Source: Lacunisphaera sp. | GTDB lineage: Bacteria > Verrucomicrobiota > Verrucomicrobiia > Opitutales > Opitutaceae | Direction of reading: 5' to 3' | Assembly (NCBI GenBank): GCA_029945445.1 | Contig: JAQSCO010000060.1 | Coordinates: 372,001 to 436,000 of the forward strand | DNA: 64,000 nt | Notes under the pieces: model-generated | What the model saw: the letters and a program-made list of their open reading frames with translations, nothing else | Told to the model about the DNA's origin: nothing | Databases searched by the model: none | Made by a program: the position numbers and the translations under genes | Shown here: positions 1 to 9,042 of the stretch, in pieces | How positions within the stretch are numbered: the first letter of the stretch is position 1 | Layout of the letters: every line of letters begins with the position of its first letter

Positions 1-41
1 CTTCGCGTGAACGCAAAATCACCTGGCTGACAGCGAATCAG

Positions 42-1481
42 TTACGGCGCCTTGTCGGAATAGGTCCGCTTGAGCCAGGCCGCGGGCACGGGCACGACAC
101 AGATGTTCAGGGAGCGGTTGTCGGCCGATAGCATCGCGGTCTGGATCTCGATTCGCGTGCTGTCCGCGCTGAAGGTCGGGTGGATATGGTCGGCGGCCCC
201 GGTCTTGTGGCCGAGATCGGCCAGCAGCATGCTGTCGCCGCTGCGCAGGTCGTAAAGCCAGAGACGGTATTGGAAATCATCCGCCACCGCCCAGCGGCCG
301 TCCGGCGAGCCGCCCACATGCCAGACTGACCGGCCCGGGTCGCCGATGGGCACCTGCCCGGCTATGCGCATCTCGCGGGTGCGCAGGTTGACCAGGGCGA
401 GTCCCGTCGGGTGCTCGCCCGTGCCGGAGGGTCCCCACTCGGCCTGTTGCCCCGGACCGTCGTCCGCGGCTGGCTTCTGCCCCGTGGGGATGCGCCGGTG
501 GGCGAGGATCGCGAGCGCGACGTAGTCCTTGCTGACCACCGCCTCATGCGTGACCCAGTCGTAGGATGCCTCAGGGAAAAGCGGCCGCAGGCCCGAGCCG
601 TCCGCCATCACCGTCCAGGTGCGCTGCGGGGCCTTGCCGCCGGTCTCCCAGCAAAAAACAATCTCGCCGGTCACCCACGGATTGGTCTGCACGTGGCCTA
701 TCTGGAACGGCACCGCGACGATGAAGCTGACTTCGCCGGTCTTGAGGTTCATCCGGCCGAGGCCGGTCGGGCCCGCACCCATCTTGCGCGGGCCAAACGC
801 GGGCTCGAGCTTCGTGTCGGTGGGCAGGTGCTTGGCGGCCTCTTCCTTTCCGACGCGGAAAACGGCAAACTCCCCCGAGCAATCGAGCGCCATGTCGCCG
901 CCCGCGCCCCAGTCCGTCGGGATGGTGCCGCAAACGTGCTCGTATGCCGTAGCCGCCTGCAGCTTGCCCGCCTCGCTGTCGGCAAACAGTATGGCCAAGT
1001 CCACCCGGATGATCTGCGCCGGGCCCGTCGGACGTCGGCCGCGGCTGTCCACCCCGCTCGAGGGCGCGGAATCCGCTGCGACCGCCGGCCCGGGCGCGGC
1101 GTCGGAGGTCCGCAGGAAATAAAGATGCATCGTCTGGTCGGCGAGGCAGAGCATGCCCGTATAGCCGTTCTCCGTGACCTGCACCATGACGCCCGTCTCC
1201 TCGTTGACCGCCATGGCCTGCCCGCGCACCCGCGCGGAGCGGAACACCACCCACTTGCCGTCGGCGGTCCATTGGTGGTGCGTCTGGTAAATCTTGGAAT
1301 CGCCCGCGGGTGTGCTCGTGAGAAAGGTCAGCGGCAGACCCGTGACGGGATCCGGCACGATTTTCTTTTCGGACGGAAACCGGGCGCCGATGCCGGCGAA
1401 GGCGGGGGAACTCAGCAGGGCCAGGGCGGCGAACGCGGTGGCGGACAAAAGCAAGGCGCGAAGTCGGGGCGTGGGGTGCAT
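42..1481 (-). CDS. Exported PL22-like oligogalacturonate lyase / beta-propeller protein
   Basis: The product is a secreted seven-bladed-propeller type protein that resembles polysaccharide lyase family 22 (oligogalacturonate lyase), which splits unsaturated pectin oligomers using a metal held by histidines. Seen: the start chosen at 1481 gives an N-terminal signal peptide (MHPTPRLR, then a hydrophobic stretch ending SSPAFA). TolB/WD-like repeats follow (HHQWTADGKWVVF, HVGGSPDGRWAVADD), and there are His-rich segments GHVQTNPW, YDWVTHEA and ADHIHPTFSADS placed as in PL22. An upstream in-frame start at 1529 would put the signal peptide 16 residues in, so it is less likely. No pectin genes are nearby, so the substrate is open. 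A plain TolB-like propeller is the alternative. Confidence 0.6.
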   Translation of the reverse strand: MHPTPRLRALLLSATAFAALALLSSPAFAGIGARFPSEKKIVPDPVTGLPLTFLTSTPAGDSKIYQTHHQWTADGKWVVFRSARVRGQAMAVNEETGVMVQVTENGYTGMLCLADQTMHLYFLRTSDAAPGPAVAADSAPSSGVDSRGRRPTGPAQIIRVDLAILFADSEAGKLQAATAYEHVCGTIPTDWGAGGDMALDCSGEFAVFRVGKEEAAKHLPTDTKLEPAFGPRKMGAGPTGLGRMNLKTGEVSFIVAVPFQIGHVQTNPWVTGEIVFCWETGGKAPQRTWTVMADGSGLRPLFPEASYDWVTHEAVVSKDYVALAILAHRRIPTGQKPAADDGPGQQAEWGPSGTGEHPTGLALVNLRTREMRIAGQVPIGDPGRSVWHVGGSPDGRWAVADDFQYRLWLYDLRSGDSMLLADLGHKTGAADHIHPTFSADSTRIEIQTAMLSADNRSLNICVVPVPAAWLKRTYSDKAP

Positions 1482-1950
1482 AAGAACGGGGCTTGAAGTA
1501 GCGCTGAGCCGGCCGGAGTGGACGACCATACGAAAGATACTTTTTACCTTAGCACAGGTTTTCAGCCCAGAGGCGAACTTTGCAATCTGACAGTATGAAT
1601 CGCCGGCTCCAGAAACTCATCGTCCGCGATGCGCGTTTCAATCTCCCCCCACCGACTTGTCTGCCATTGCGTCAGCGTGGGGGCAGGCTTGGCGAAAGCC
1701 CGCTTCATTGCCATCCGCGAGGCATGGCTTGGAAATGGCCTCCAGCTTGGCCCAAGTCGCACCGGCAGAATCCGCTCTTTTCGCCGGCGCGCGGGAGTCC
1801 CGGTGCAGCTTCGAGAAGCTGCGGGGCTTCCGGGCCAGGCCATTCCGCGGCTCACCAATCATCAGCGGCGATGTTGCGGCTAGTGCGAGTCCTGCGACAG
1901 CAGGCCTTAAGCGAAAGCGCATTCTACAGCGAGAATGCGCTTCAGAAAGC
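1482..1950. other. Gene-free stretch upstream of the PL22-like gene
   Basis: About 470 bases without a convincing gene. ORFs here on both strands overlap each other and show no recognisable domain, and their composition looks like translated non-coding DNA. The part nearest 1481 should hold the promoter of the minus-strand lyase-like gene. A perfect hairpin lies at 1915-1942. The rest shows short GC-rich self-complementary runs (for example the GGCGAAAGCC type near 1690) but no clear function. Confidence 0.5.
1915..1942 (-). terminator. Hairpin downstream of tRNA-Glu
   Basis: Perfect 11-bp inverted repeat AAGCGCATTCT / AGAATGCGCTT with a 6-base loop, starting 8 bases past the encoded CCA of tRNA-Glu on the minus strand. 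It lacks a strong U tract, so it may be a processing or weak termination signal. Confidence 0.45.
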
Positions 1951-2025
1951 TGGTGCCCCCACGCGGAATCGAACCGCGGTTTGATGAATGAGAATCATCT
2001 GTCCTAGCCGCTAGACGATGGGGGC
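1951..2025 (-). tRNA. tRNA-Glu (anticodon CTC), CCA encoded
   Basis: Read on the minus strand it folds as a cloverleaf. The acceptor stem is GCCCCCA/TGGGGGC, the D arm contains GTCTAGCGGCTAGGAC as is usual for tRNA-Glu, and the anticodon stem is GATGA/TCATC around loop TTCTCAT (anticodon CTC, reading GAG). The T arm is CGCGG TTCGATT CCGCG, the discriminator is A, and a genomic CCA follows. It lies just downstream of ndk on the same strand, after the ndk terminator. Confidence 0.95.
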
Positions 2026-2041
2026 GGAAAATCGAAAGAAC

Positions 2042-2077
2042 AAAAAAGTGCACCGGACGGGCCCCCGTCAAGCGCAC
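2042..2077 (-). terminator. Rho-independent terminator of ndk
   Basis: On the minus strand GTGC...ACGG...CCGT...GCAC forms a stem immediately followed by six T residues (A run at 2042-2047 on the plus strand). It lies a few bases past the ndk stop codon and before tRNA-Glu. Confidence 0.65.
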
Positions 2078-2084
2078 AGATGAC

Positions 2085-2504
2085 TCAGGCGTGGAACAGC
2101 TCCTCGGGCTTGAAGAAGCGGGCCAGCTCGGCCTGCGCGTTCTCGACGCTGTCGGAGGCGTGCACGACGTTCTTCATCATCTCGGTGCCGAAGTCGCCGC
2201 GGATGGTGCCCTTGGCAGCCTTGCGCGAGTCGGTCGGCCCGAGCAGGTCGCGCACCTTCTGGACGATGTTGTCGCCCTCGAACGCCATCATGATGACGGG
2301 CCGCGAGCTCATGAAGGCCTCGATCTCCGGGTAAAACGGCTTGTCCGCCACATGGGCGTAGTGCACGCGCAACAGGGCCGGCGTCAGGCGGCTCATCTTG
2401 CAGCCGACGATGGCGAAACCGGCGCTCTCGAAGCGGTTGAGCACGTTGCCGACATGGCGTTGGGCCATGCAGTCCGGCTTAAAAATGACGAATGTTCTCT
2501 GCAT
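2085..2504 (-). CDS. ndk: Nucleoside diphosphate kinase
   Basis: Cytosolic enzyme that moves the gamma phosphate of ATP onto other NDPs through a phospho-histidine. The 139-residue length is normal for the family. Seen: N-terminal MQRTFVIFKPDC, the RPVIMMAFEGDN segment, GDFG, and the catalytic His115 in NVVHASDS followed by the family's Ala-Glu end (ENAQAELARFF). The reading frame is open further upstream to 2633, but the family start fits the ATG at 2504. A terminator follows directly, then tRNA-Glu. It is transcribed in the same direction as the photolyase and glgA genes upstream. Confidence 0.95.
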   Translation of the reverse strand: MQRTFVIFKPDCMAQRHVGNVLNRFESAGFAIVGCKMSRLTPALLRVHYAHVADKPFYPEIEAFMSSRPVIMMAFEGDNIVQKVRDLLGPTDSRKAAKGTIRGDFGTEMMKNVVHASDSVENAQAELARFFKPEELFHA

Positions 2505-2562
2505 ATAAGCGGCCCACCATACTTTCGGGGACCGGTTTGAAAAGCCCCGAATTGAGATTTTT

Positions 2563-4011
2563 TCAGGAGCGGGCAACCCGGATGGTCTGCAAGGCCGCCA
2601 GCGCCGCCGCCCGTGCTTCTCCATGATCCACAATGGGGTGCGGGTAATTGCCGCCGAGCGCTACGCCCGCCCCGGCCAGCACGTCCGGCGGCGCCGCCCA
2701 CGGCTGGTGGATGAACTGGACGGGCATGCGCGCGAGTTCGGGCACCCAGCGGCGCACATAGTCACCGTTGGCATCGAACTTGGCCCCCTGCAGCAGCGGA
2801 TTGAAAATGCGGAAATAGGGCGCGGCATCGGCGCCGCACCCCGCGCTCCACTGCCAGCCCAGCGTGTTGTTCGCGAGGTCCGCGTCCACGAGCGTGTCCC
2901 AGAACCATGCCGCTCCGGCCTGCCACGCGAGCCGCAGGTGCTTCACCAGGAACGACGCCACGATCATCCGCACGCGATTGTGCATCCAGCCCGTCGCCCA
3001 CAGCTGCCGCATGCCGGCATCGACGATCGGGTAGCCGGTCAGGCCCTTCTGCCAGGCGCGCAGGTGCTGCGGATTCTCCTGCCAAGGAAACGCGGCGAAT
3101 TCCCTCCGCAACGGCGCCGCCGGGGTCGCCGGGAAATGATACAGCAGATGATAAGCGAACTCCCGCCACCCCACCTCGCTCAGAAAGACCTGCGCGCCGC
3201 GATGGGCCGGGAACACGCCACTGGCCTGCGAGACCGCCGCCACTGCCGCCCAGATCTGGCGCGGCCCGATCTCGCCGAAATGCAGATGCGGCGACAGCGC
3301 CGACGTGCCGTCGATGTCCGGTCGGTTCCGTTTTTCGGAGTAATCCGCCATCGCCCGCGCGATGAATTTCTTGAGGCGTTTCATTGCCGCCGCCTCGCCG
3401 GGGGTCCACGCCGCCGCCAGCCCGGTGTCCCATTTGCTGCGCGGCAGGAGCGCCAGTTTTTCGAGCGCGAGCGACGCCGGCCACTTTGCCGGCGCCGGCA
3501 GTTCGCCCGCGGGCAATTTCACCGGCGCGTCAACCGGGAGCGCCAGGCAATGCCGCCAGAACGGGGTGAACACCTGGAACGGCCCGCCGGATTTGTTCTG
3601 CACCGTGTGCGGCTCGAACAGCAGCGACGCATTGAAGCTCTTCGCCTCCACCCCCGCCGCGACCAGTCCGGCCTTGAGGTCCTGATCGCGCCCCATGACC
3701 GCCGGCTCGTAGCGCCGGTTCCAGTAAATGGCCCTCGCGCCGGCTTCCTTCACCAGCGCACGCAGCACCGCCCCGCTCTCGCCTTTGGCCAGCAGCAGCC
3801 GCGAGCCGCGTTCCCGCAGCGTGGCGTCGAGTGTCGCGAGCGAATGATGCAGCCACCACTGCGAGGCGCCGCCGGGCGGCCAGTCGCCCGCTCCTGCGCC
3901 GTCCAGAATGTAGATCGGCAGCACCGGGCCGCCGTTCGTTATCGCCGCGGCCAGTGCGGGATTATCCTGCAGCCGCAGGTCCTGCCGAAACCAGACAATC
4001 GTGGCGGCCAT
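2563..4011 (-). CDS. phrB: Deoxyribodipyrimidine photolyase (class I cryptochrome/photolyase)
   Basis: Light-driven repair of UV pyrimidine dimers using FAD and an antenna chromophore. The 482 residues match the family. Seen: the N-terminal photolyase alpha/beta domain (MAATIVWFRQDLRLQDNPAL) and the C-terminal FAD-binding helical domain with TGYPIVDAGMRQLWATGWMH, NRVRMIVASFLVKHL and DADLANNTLGWQW, which are diagnostic. The start at 4011 was chosen because it begins exactly at the family N-terminus; the frame is open upstream only because of glgA. It begins 8 bases after the glgA stop and is very likely co-transcribed with it. Confidence 0.95.
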   Translation of the reverse strand: MAATIVWFRQDLRLQDNPALAAAITNGGPVLPIYILDGAGAGDWPPGGASQWWLHHSLATLDATLRERGSRLLLAKGESGAVLRALVKEAGARAIYWNRRYEPAVMGRDQDLKAGLVAAGVEAKSFNASLLFEPHTVQNKSGGPFQVFTPFWRHCLALPVDAPVKLPAGELPAPAKWPASLALEKLALLPRSKWDTGLAAAWTPGEAAAMKRLKKFIARAMADYSEKRNRPDIDGTSALSPHLHFGEIGPRQIWAAVAAVSQASGVFPAHRGAQVFLSEVGWREFAYHLLYHFPATPAAPLRREFAAFPWQENPQHLRAWQKGLTGYPIVDAGMRQLWATGWMHNRVRMIVASFLVKHLRLAWQAGAAWFWDTLVDADLANNTLGWQWSAGCGADAAPYFRIFNPLLQGAKFDANGDYVRRWVPELARMPVQFIHQPWAAPPDVLAGAGVALGGNYPHPIVDHGEARAAALAALQTIRVARS

Positions 4012-4019
4012 ACGGGGAC

Positions 4020-5462
4020 TCAGAGCGCCTCGGTGTAGAGCTGCTCGTACGCCGCGACGGCGTTCGTCCACGAGAAATCCTTCTGCATCGCGCGGCGCTG
4101 CACGACGGCGTAGGCGGGCTGGTCGGCAAAGAGCTGCAGCGCGCGGTGCAGGCCGGCGATGAACTCCTCCTGCTTCGGCGCAAACATGAGGCCGGTGCCG
4201 GTATCGGGCTGCGCGGTGCAATCGGTCACGGTGTCGACCAGTCCGCCGACGTTGCTGACGATCGGCACGGTGCCGAAGGCCTGGCTATACATCTGGTTCA
4301 GGCCGCACGGTTCGAAGAGCGAGGGCATCAGGAAAAAATCCGCACCCGCCTCCACAAGGTGGCTCATGGCCTCGTCGTGCTTCACGGCGACGCCGACCTG
4401 GTCGGGATGGGCGGCCGCCAACTCGCGGAAGGACTCCTCGTATTTCTTTTCGCCGCTGCCGAGCAGCACGAGGCGGCAGTTTTCCTTCGCGAAAAAATCC
4501 CTCGCGCCGAGCACGAGGTCGAGGCCCTTCGCCGGGGTGAAACGGCAGACCATGCCGAAGACCGGCCCCTTGAACTTCAGGCTCCAGCCAAAATACTTCA
4601 ACAGTTTCGCGCGGCACTTCGCCTTGCCCGTCAGGTCGTCCGCGGTGTAGCGCGCGGGCAGGCTTTGGTCGGTCGCCGGGTTCCACACCGCGGTGTCGAT
4701 GCCGTTGAGCAGGCCGTGCAGATCCTCGAGCCGCGTGCCGATGACCCCGTCCATGCCGTTGCCGAACTCCGGCGTCTGGATCTCCTTCGCGTATTGCGGG
4801 CTGACGGTCGTCACCTTGTCCGCGTAGACGATGCCGGCCTTGAGCATGCACATCTGGTCGTAATACTCGAGGCCGTCGATGGTCATCAGGTCCTCGGGCA
4901 GGTTCGTCAGCGCGAAGGATTTTCGCGGGAACACGCCTTGGTAGGCGATGTTGTGGATGGTGAACACCGTCTTCAACGCGAGCGTGACGCTGTAGCGCCG
5001 CTCCGCCTCGCGCAGGAACAGCGGGAGCAGGCCGCACTGCCAGTCGTGGCAGTGCAGGATGTCGGCCTTGAAGTCGGTCAGCCGCATCAGCTCGACCACG
5101 GCCTTCTGAAAAAAGATGAAGCGGGCGTCGTTGTCGTCGTAGTCGCGCTCCCCGGTCCAATACGGCAGCTTGCGGTCGAAGAATTCCTCGCGGCAGATGA
5201 GGTAGAGCGTGAGGCCGGGCCGCGGATGCAGCGTATAGACGTCGCCCGCGAGAAAGACGTCGCCCATCTCGATCTTGAGCTTGTGGCTTGGTTTCGCGCC
5301 GGCCACGTGCGGGCCGTCGAGCACCGAGCGGTAGCCGGGCATGAAAACCGCCAGCTCGTGCCCCTTGTCAGCGAGCGCCCCGGTGAGGGCCGAAACCGCG
5401 TCCGCGAGGCCACCCGTCTTGAGGTAGGGGAACAGTTCACTCGCTGCGTGGACAATTCGCAT
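4020..5462 (-). CDS. glgA: Glycogen synthase (GT5, ADP-glucose type)
   Basis: Extends alpha-1,4-glucan from ADP-glucose in the cytosol. The 480-residue length is typical of bacterial GlgA. Seen: MRIVHAASELFPYLKTGGLADAV with the nucleotide-sugar-binding KTGG at residues 15-18, the N-terminal Rossmann half, and in the C-terminal half the GT-B acceptor/donor region FFLMPSLFEPCGLNQMY with its catalytic Glu. The ATG at 5462 gives the family start; upstream in-frame ATGs are weaker. It is divergent from RNase R, with about 96 bases between the two starts, and is followed by phrB. Confidence 0.95.
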   Translation of the reverse strand: MRIVHAASELFPYLKTGGLADAVSALTGALADKGHELAVFMPGYRSVLDGPHVAGAKPSHKLKIEMGDVFLAGDVYTLHPRPGLTLYLICREEFFDRKLPYWTGERDYDDNDARFIFFQKAVVELMRLTDFKADILHCHDWQCGLLPLFLREAERRYSVTLALKTVFTIHNIAYQGVFPRKSFALTNLPEDLMTIDGLEYYDQMCMLKAGIVYADKVTTVSPQYAKEIQTPEFGNGMDGVIGTRLEDLHGLLNGIDTAVWNPATDQSLPARYTADDLTGKAKCRAKLLKYFGWSLKFKGPVFGMVCRFTPAKGLDLVLGARDFFAKENCRLVLLGSGEKKYEESFRELAAAHPDQVGVAVKHDEAMSHLVEAGADFFLMPSLFEPCGLNQMYSQAFGTVPIVSNVGGLVDTVTDCTAQPDTGTGLMFAPKQEEFIAGLHRALQLFADQPAYAVVQRRAMQKDFSWTNAVAAYEQLYTEAL

Positions 5463-5558
5463 GTTGCAACACTGCATACCCTGACGCATGGTTCCACCAG
5501 AAAATCCCGGGCCCACCTATCCGCCGGACCGTTTCCGGCCCCGCCCGAGTTGTCTGTT

Positions 5559-7793
5559 ATGAGTTATACCGACCGTCTATTGTCCCATCTCAACCGCCGT
5601 GGCTACGTCCCGGCCCCCGCCGACGCCATCGCGCGTGAATGGCGCCTCAATCCCAAGGATCGCCGCAAGTTCAACCAGCAGGTCGCCGAACTGCTCCAGT
5701 CCGGCCGCGTCGTCCTCATCAAGGGCGACCGCCTCTGCGTGCCCCGCGAGGCCGACCTTGTCACCGGCAAGATCAACTTCCGCCAGAAGGGGTCGGCCAT
5801 GGTCTTCCCCGAGGTCAAGGTCACCGAGCCGCGCAAACCCGCGGTCTTCATCGCCGCCGAGGACACCGGCGTCGCCCTCCAGGGCGACAAGGTCGTCGTC
5901 CGCCTGCGTTCGCCGAAGGACCGCGACTGGCCGCACTTCCTCAAGCCCGGCGAGCAGGCCGGCCGCGTCATCAAGATCCTCGAGCGCGGCAACGCCACGC
6001 TCACCGGCACGCTCCAGCGCGGCCGCATCAATTTCTACGTCGTCTCCGACGACCCGCGCATGGGCCACGACATCATCGTCGCCGATCCGGTGAAATCCAC
6101 CCTGCGGCCGCCGCCAATGGTCGGCGACAAGGTCGTCGTCAAACTCAACGAGTGGACCGACCGGCAGATGAACCCCGACGGCGTCGTCATCGAGCGCCTC
6201 GGCCGCGCCTTCGAGCCCCGGGCCGAGCTCGCGGCCATCTACCACAAATACAATCTGTCCACCTCCTTCCCCGAGGAGGTCGTGCGCGAGGCCGCGGCGA
6301 TTCCGAATGTGGTCGGCCCGGCCGATCTGGCCGGTCGCCGCGACTACCGCGCGATCCCGACCTTCACGATCGACCCCGACGACGCCAAGGATTTCGACGA
6401 CGCGCTCTCGATCGAGTATCTCGACCACGGCGACATCCGCATCGGCGTGCACATCGCCGACGTCAGCTACTACGTGAAGCCCGGCACCGCCCTCGACCGC
6501 GAGGCGCAGAATCGCGGCAACTCGACCTATCTGGTCGGCACGGTCATTCCGATGCTGCCGGAGAAACTCTCCAACGGCCTCTGCTCGCTCGTCGAGGCGC
6601 AGGACCGCGTGACCAAGGCCACGCTGTTCACCTTCACCGCCAGCGGCCGGCTCAAGGCCACCGAGTTCGCGAACACCGTCATCCGCTCCACCAAGCGCAT
6701 GACCTACAAGCAGGCCTTCGCGCTGATGTTTGAGGACGACCTCAACCAGATCCGCAAGCTCCCTCTCCCCGCCGCGCACCAGACGGGCTCGACCGGCCGC
6801 GCACTCAGCGAGATGCCGCAACCGGAACTCGCCGACCTGCAGAAATGGGTCCGCCAGCTTTGGACCATCGGCCTGAAAATCCGCCGCGAGCGCATGGCCG
6901 GCGGCAGCCTCGACCTCGACATGCCCGAGACGAAGATCTTCGTCGACGCCGAGGGCTACGCCGACCGCATTGAACTCATCCACAACGACGAGAGCCACCA
7001 GCTCATCGAGGAATACATGCTGATGGCCAACGAGGCCGTCGCGCGCCTCACCCGCAGCCACCACCTGCCCTCGCTCTACCGCGTGCACGACGACCCCGAC
7101 GAGGCCAAGCTCGCCGATCTGCGGCAGTTCCTCTCGACCTTTAATATCAAGACCGGCGACCTCACCAACCGCGCCGAGGTTGTGAAACTGCTCGCCGTTC
7201 TGAAGGACCACCCGCAGGGCTACATTCTCCGCACGCAGCTCCTCCGCTCGATGCGCAAGGCGTGCTACCGCGCCTCGCCTGACGGCCACTACGGCCTCAA
7301 CAAGACCGACTACACGCATTTCACGTCGCCCATCCGGCGCTACTCCGACCTCGTCGTGCACCGCGTGTTCGACACCTACCTCGCGAAAACCGCGGGCAAG
7401 CCCACGGCCAGCTACCGCATCGCTCAGATCGACAACCTCGCCGAGCACCTCAGCCTCACCGAGATCAACAGCACCGAGGCCGAGCGCGATTCCGTGAAGG
7501 TGAAGCTCATGGAGTATTTCGAGCGTGAGGCGGAGCGGAAGAAGAAGACCCTCTTCAACGCCATCATCACGGACGTCCGCAACCACGGCTTCTTCATCGA
7601 GGTCGCCGAGGCCGGCGCGTTCGGCATGGTGCCGGTCTCGTCGCTCAAGGACGACTTCTACGTCCTCAACGCCCCCGGCACGGCCTTCATCGGCCGCAAA
7701 CTCAAACGCAAGTTCGAGCTCGGCCACAAGATCCAGGTCGTCGTGGACAAGGTCGACCGCCAGAAGCGGCTGATCGACTTCACCGTACCATGA
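5559..7793 (+). CDS. rnr: Ribonuclease R (RNB family 3'-5' exoribonuclease)
   Basis: Processive 3'-5' exoribonuclease for structured RNA. The 744 residues run in the order N-terminal winged-helix-like region (about 1-60), OB/cold-shock domains (about 65-215), RNB catalytic domain (from about 260), and C-terminal S1 domain (about 660 onward, ending in the VDKVDRQKRLIDFTV region). The catalytic acidic cluster is IDPDDAKDFDDAL at residues 271-283. The start MSYTDRLLSHLNRRGY fits the family; the frame is open far upstream only as an antisense artefact of glgA and phrB. Its stop overlaps a minor ATG of the next frame, and a DUF5069 gene follows 74 bases later. Confidence 0.93.
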   Translation: MSYTDRLLSHLNRRGYVPAPADAIAREWRLNPKDRRKFNQQVAELLQSGRVVLIKGDRLCVPREADLVTGKINFRQKGSAMVFPEVKVTEPRKPAVFIAAEDTGVALQGDKVVVRLRSPKDRDWPHFLKPGEQAGRVIKILERGNATLTGTLQRGRINFYVVSDDPRMGHDIIVADPVKSTLRPPPMVGDKVVVKLNEWTDRQMNPDGVVIERLGRAFEPRAELAAIYHKYNLSTSFPEEVVREAAAIPNVVGPADLAGRRDYRAIPTFTIDPDDAKDFDDALSIEYLDHGDIRIGVHIADVSYYVKPGTALDREAQNRGNSTYLVGTVIPMLPEKLSNGLCSLVEAQDRVTKATLFTFTASGRLKATEFANTVIRSTKRMTYKQAFALMFEDDLNQIRKLPLPAAHQTGSTGRALSEMPQPELADLQKWVRQLWTIGLKIRRERMAGGSLDLDMPETKIFVDAEGYADRIELIHNDESHQLIEEYMLMANEAVARLTRSHHLPSLYRVHDDPDEAKLADLRQFLSTFNIKTGDLTNRAEVVKLLAVLKDHPQGYILRTQLLRSMRKACYRASPDGHYGLNKTDYTHFTSPIRRYSDLVVHRVFDTYLAKTAGKPTASYRIAQIDNLAEHLSLTEINSTEAERDSVKVKLMEYFEREAERKKKTLFNAIITDVRNHGFFIEVAEAGAFGMVPVSSLKDDFYVLNAPGTAFIGRKLKRKFELGHKIQVVVDKVDRQKRLIDFTVP

Positions 7794-7867
7794 TCCTGCG
7801 GCGGCTAGACCGCCTGCTCACCCGTTTGCTATTGCACGGTTTTTCAGTCCTCTGGCCCAAGTCCTCC

Positions 7868-8392
7868 ATGAAACACTACGATTTCGCCGACCAATTCCGC
7901 GCGCTCTACGACAAGGCCGTCAAGATCTACGCCTCGGGCCAGACCGACGCCGGCACCTACTTCGCGCCCGCGGAGACCGCCTTTCTCGCCGCCAACGGCC
8001 TCACCGCCCAGGCCATGTATGACTACGCCGAGGACCACAACAACGGCGGCGAACCGGGTTACGACCGCGCCCTCGCCATCGAACTCGTCCGCCGCGACTA
8101 CTTCCTGAACGTCCAGGGCGGCAAAACCTCCACGCAGGTCCTCGACGAAACCAAGATGCCCGCCAAGTCCGACGCGGTGCAGGGCATCGAGTGGCTGCCA
8201 CGCCTCATCCCGAAGACCAAGGCCAAGCTCCGCGGCGAACTGCCGGGGTCGCTGATGTATTGCTGCGGCGGCGACCGGCGCTTCTTCAAGCAGCACGACA
8301 TCAATCCCGCGGAATTCCTGAGTCTCGTCTGGCGCAGCGAGGGCAACGATGCCGCGGTCGTGGACTGGGTCGTGCGACGGAGCAAGGGGTGA
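7868..8392 (+). CDS. DUF5069 domain protein
   Basis: Unknown function. The 174-residue protein looks cytosolic. Seen: start MKHYDFADQFRALYDKAV, then ELVRRDYFLNVQGGKTSTQVLDE and WLPRLIPKTKAKLRGELPG, which I associate with DUF5069, a family common in Verrucomicrobiota. An ATG at 7790 overlapping the rnr stop would add 26 unrelated residues and is rejected. It probably shares a transcript with rnr. No catalytic motif is evident. Confidence 0.75.
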   Translation: MKHYDFADQFRALYDKAVKIYASGQTDAGTYFAPAETAFLAANGLTAQAMYDYAEDHNNGGEPGYDRALAIELVRRDYFLNVQGGKTSTQVLDETKMPAKSDAVQGIEWLPRLIPKTKAKLRGELPGSLMYCCGGDRRFFKQHDINPAEFLSLVWRSEGNDAAVVDWVVRRSKG

Positions 8393-8395
8393 TCA

Positions 8396-8487
8396 AGGTG
8401 GGCGCCGGTTTCCACACCGGCGCCTGCGTGCAGGCCATAGCCTTGGCGAAGGCCTGTCGGCGATGGGGACACCGGCCGACCACCATT
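8396..8487. repeat. GC-rich REP-like intergenic element
   Basis: Contains a perfect 9-bp stem GGCGCCGGT (8401-8409) / ACCGGCGCC (8416-8424), a second fold around GCCTTGGCGAAGGC, and a closing GGGGACACCGGCC. It lies directly after the DUF5069 stop and has no T tract, so it is not a standard terminator. It belongs with the other intergenic GC hairpins of the window. Confidence 0.5.
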
Positions 8488-8565
8488 GTTTACGGTTACT
8501 CCCACATGGAGGTTTGACGCCCGCGACCGCGTGACTAGCATTTGCGACAGCTTTCGCCAAACCTC

Positions 8566-9042
8566 ATGCCCACCTACAACCTCAAAGTTAACGGGCAGAT
8601 GCGCCCCGTAACGGCGCCGGCCGACACGCCGCTGCTCTGGATTCTCCGCGACCACCTCGACCTCGTCGGCACCAAATACGGCTGCGGCATCGGCCTCTGC
8701 GGCACGTGCACCGTGCACATCAACGGCGCGCCCACCCGCTCCTGCCAGGCGCTTGTGTCCACGGTGTCCGGGGCGGTAATTACAACCATCGAGGGCCTCT
8801 CACCCGACGGCGCACATCCGCTGCAGAAAGCGTGGTGTGATCACGACGTGCCGCAATGCGGCTACTGTCAGGCCGGCCAGATCATGACGGCCGCCGCTTT
8901 TCTCAAGAACAACCCCACGCCCACCGAGGACGAGATCGATGGCGCGATGGCGGGCAACCTCTGCCGGTGCGGCACCTACCTCCGCATCCGCCACGCCGTC
9001 AAGGACGCCGCCGCGGCCATGCAGAAAGGAGGCGGCAAATGA
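8566..9042 (+). CDS. Molybdenum hydroxylase small subunit, (2Fe-2S)2 protein (IorA-like)
   Basis: Electron-transfer subunit of an aldehyde oxidase/isoquinoline 1-oxidoreductase type enzyme. The 158 residues carry both expected clusters: the plant-ferredoxin-type set Cys40, 45, 48 and 60 ([12 protein letters not shown]) and the helical-domain set Cys98, 101, 133 and 135 ([17 protein letters not shown]). The start at 8566 ([10 protein letters not shown]) was preferred over 8542 by family fit. Its stop overlaps the start of the large subunit (ATGA), so the pair is translationally coupled. Confidence 0.92.
   Translation: MPTYNLKVNGQMRPVTAPADTPLLWILRDHLDLVGTKYGCGIGLCGTCTVHINGAPTRSCQALVSTVSGAVITTIEGLSPDGAHPLQKAWCDHDVPQCGYCQAGQIMTAAAFLKNNPTPTEDEIDGAMAGNLCRCGTYLRIRHAVKDAAAAMQKGGGK

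Noticed and set aside
1562-1984. Overlapping ORFs on both strands upstream of tRNA-Glu
   Set aside because: They overlap each other, one runs into the tRNA, and none shows a domain or a plausible start context.
3831-5558. Very long plus-strand ORF running into RNase R
   Set aside because: The part before 5559 is antisense to phrB and glgA, is Arg/Ala/Gly-rich and shows no domain; RNase R begins cleanly at 5559.
5577-7727. 716-codon minus-strand ORF opposite RNase R
   Set aside because: Complementary to a gene with full RNase R motifs; composition (Val/Asp/Glu/Gly/Leu-rich) typical of a GC shadow frame.
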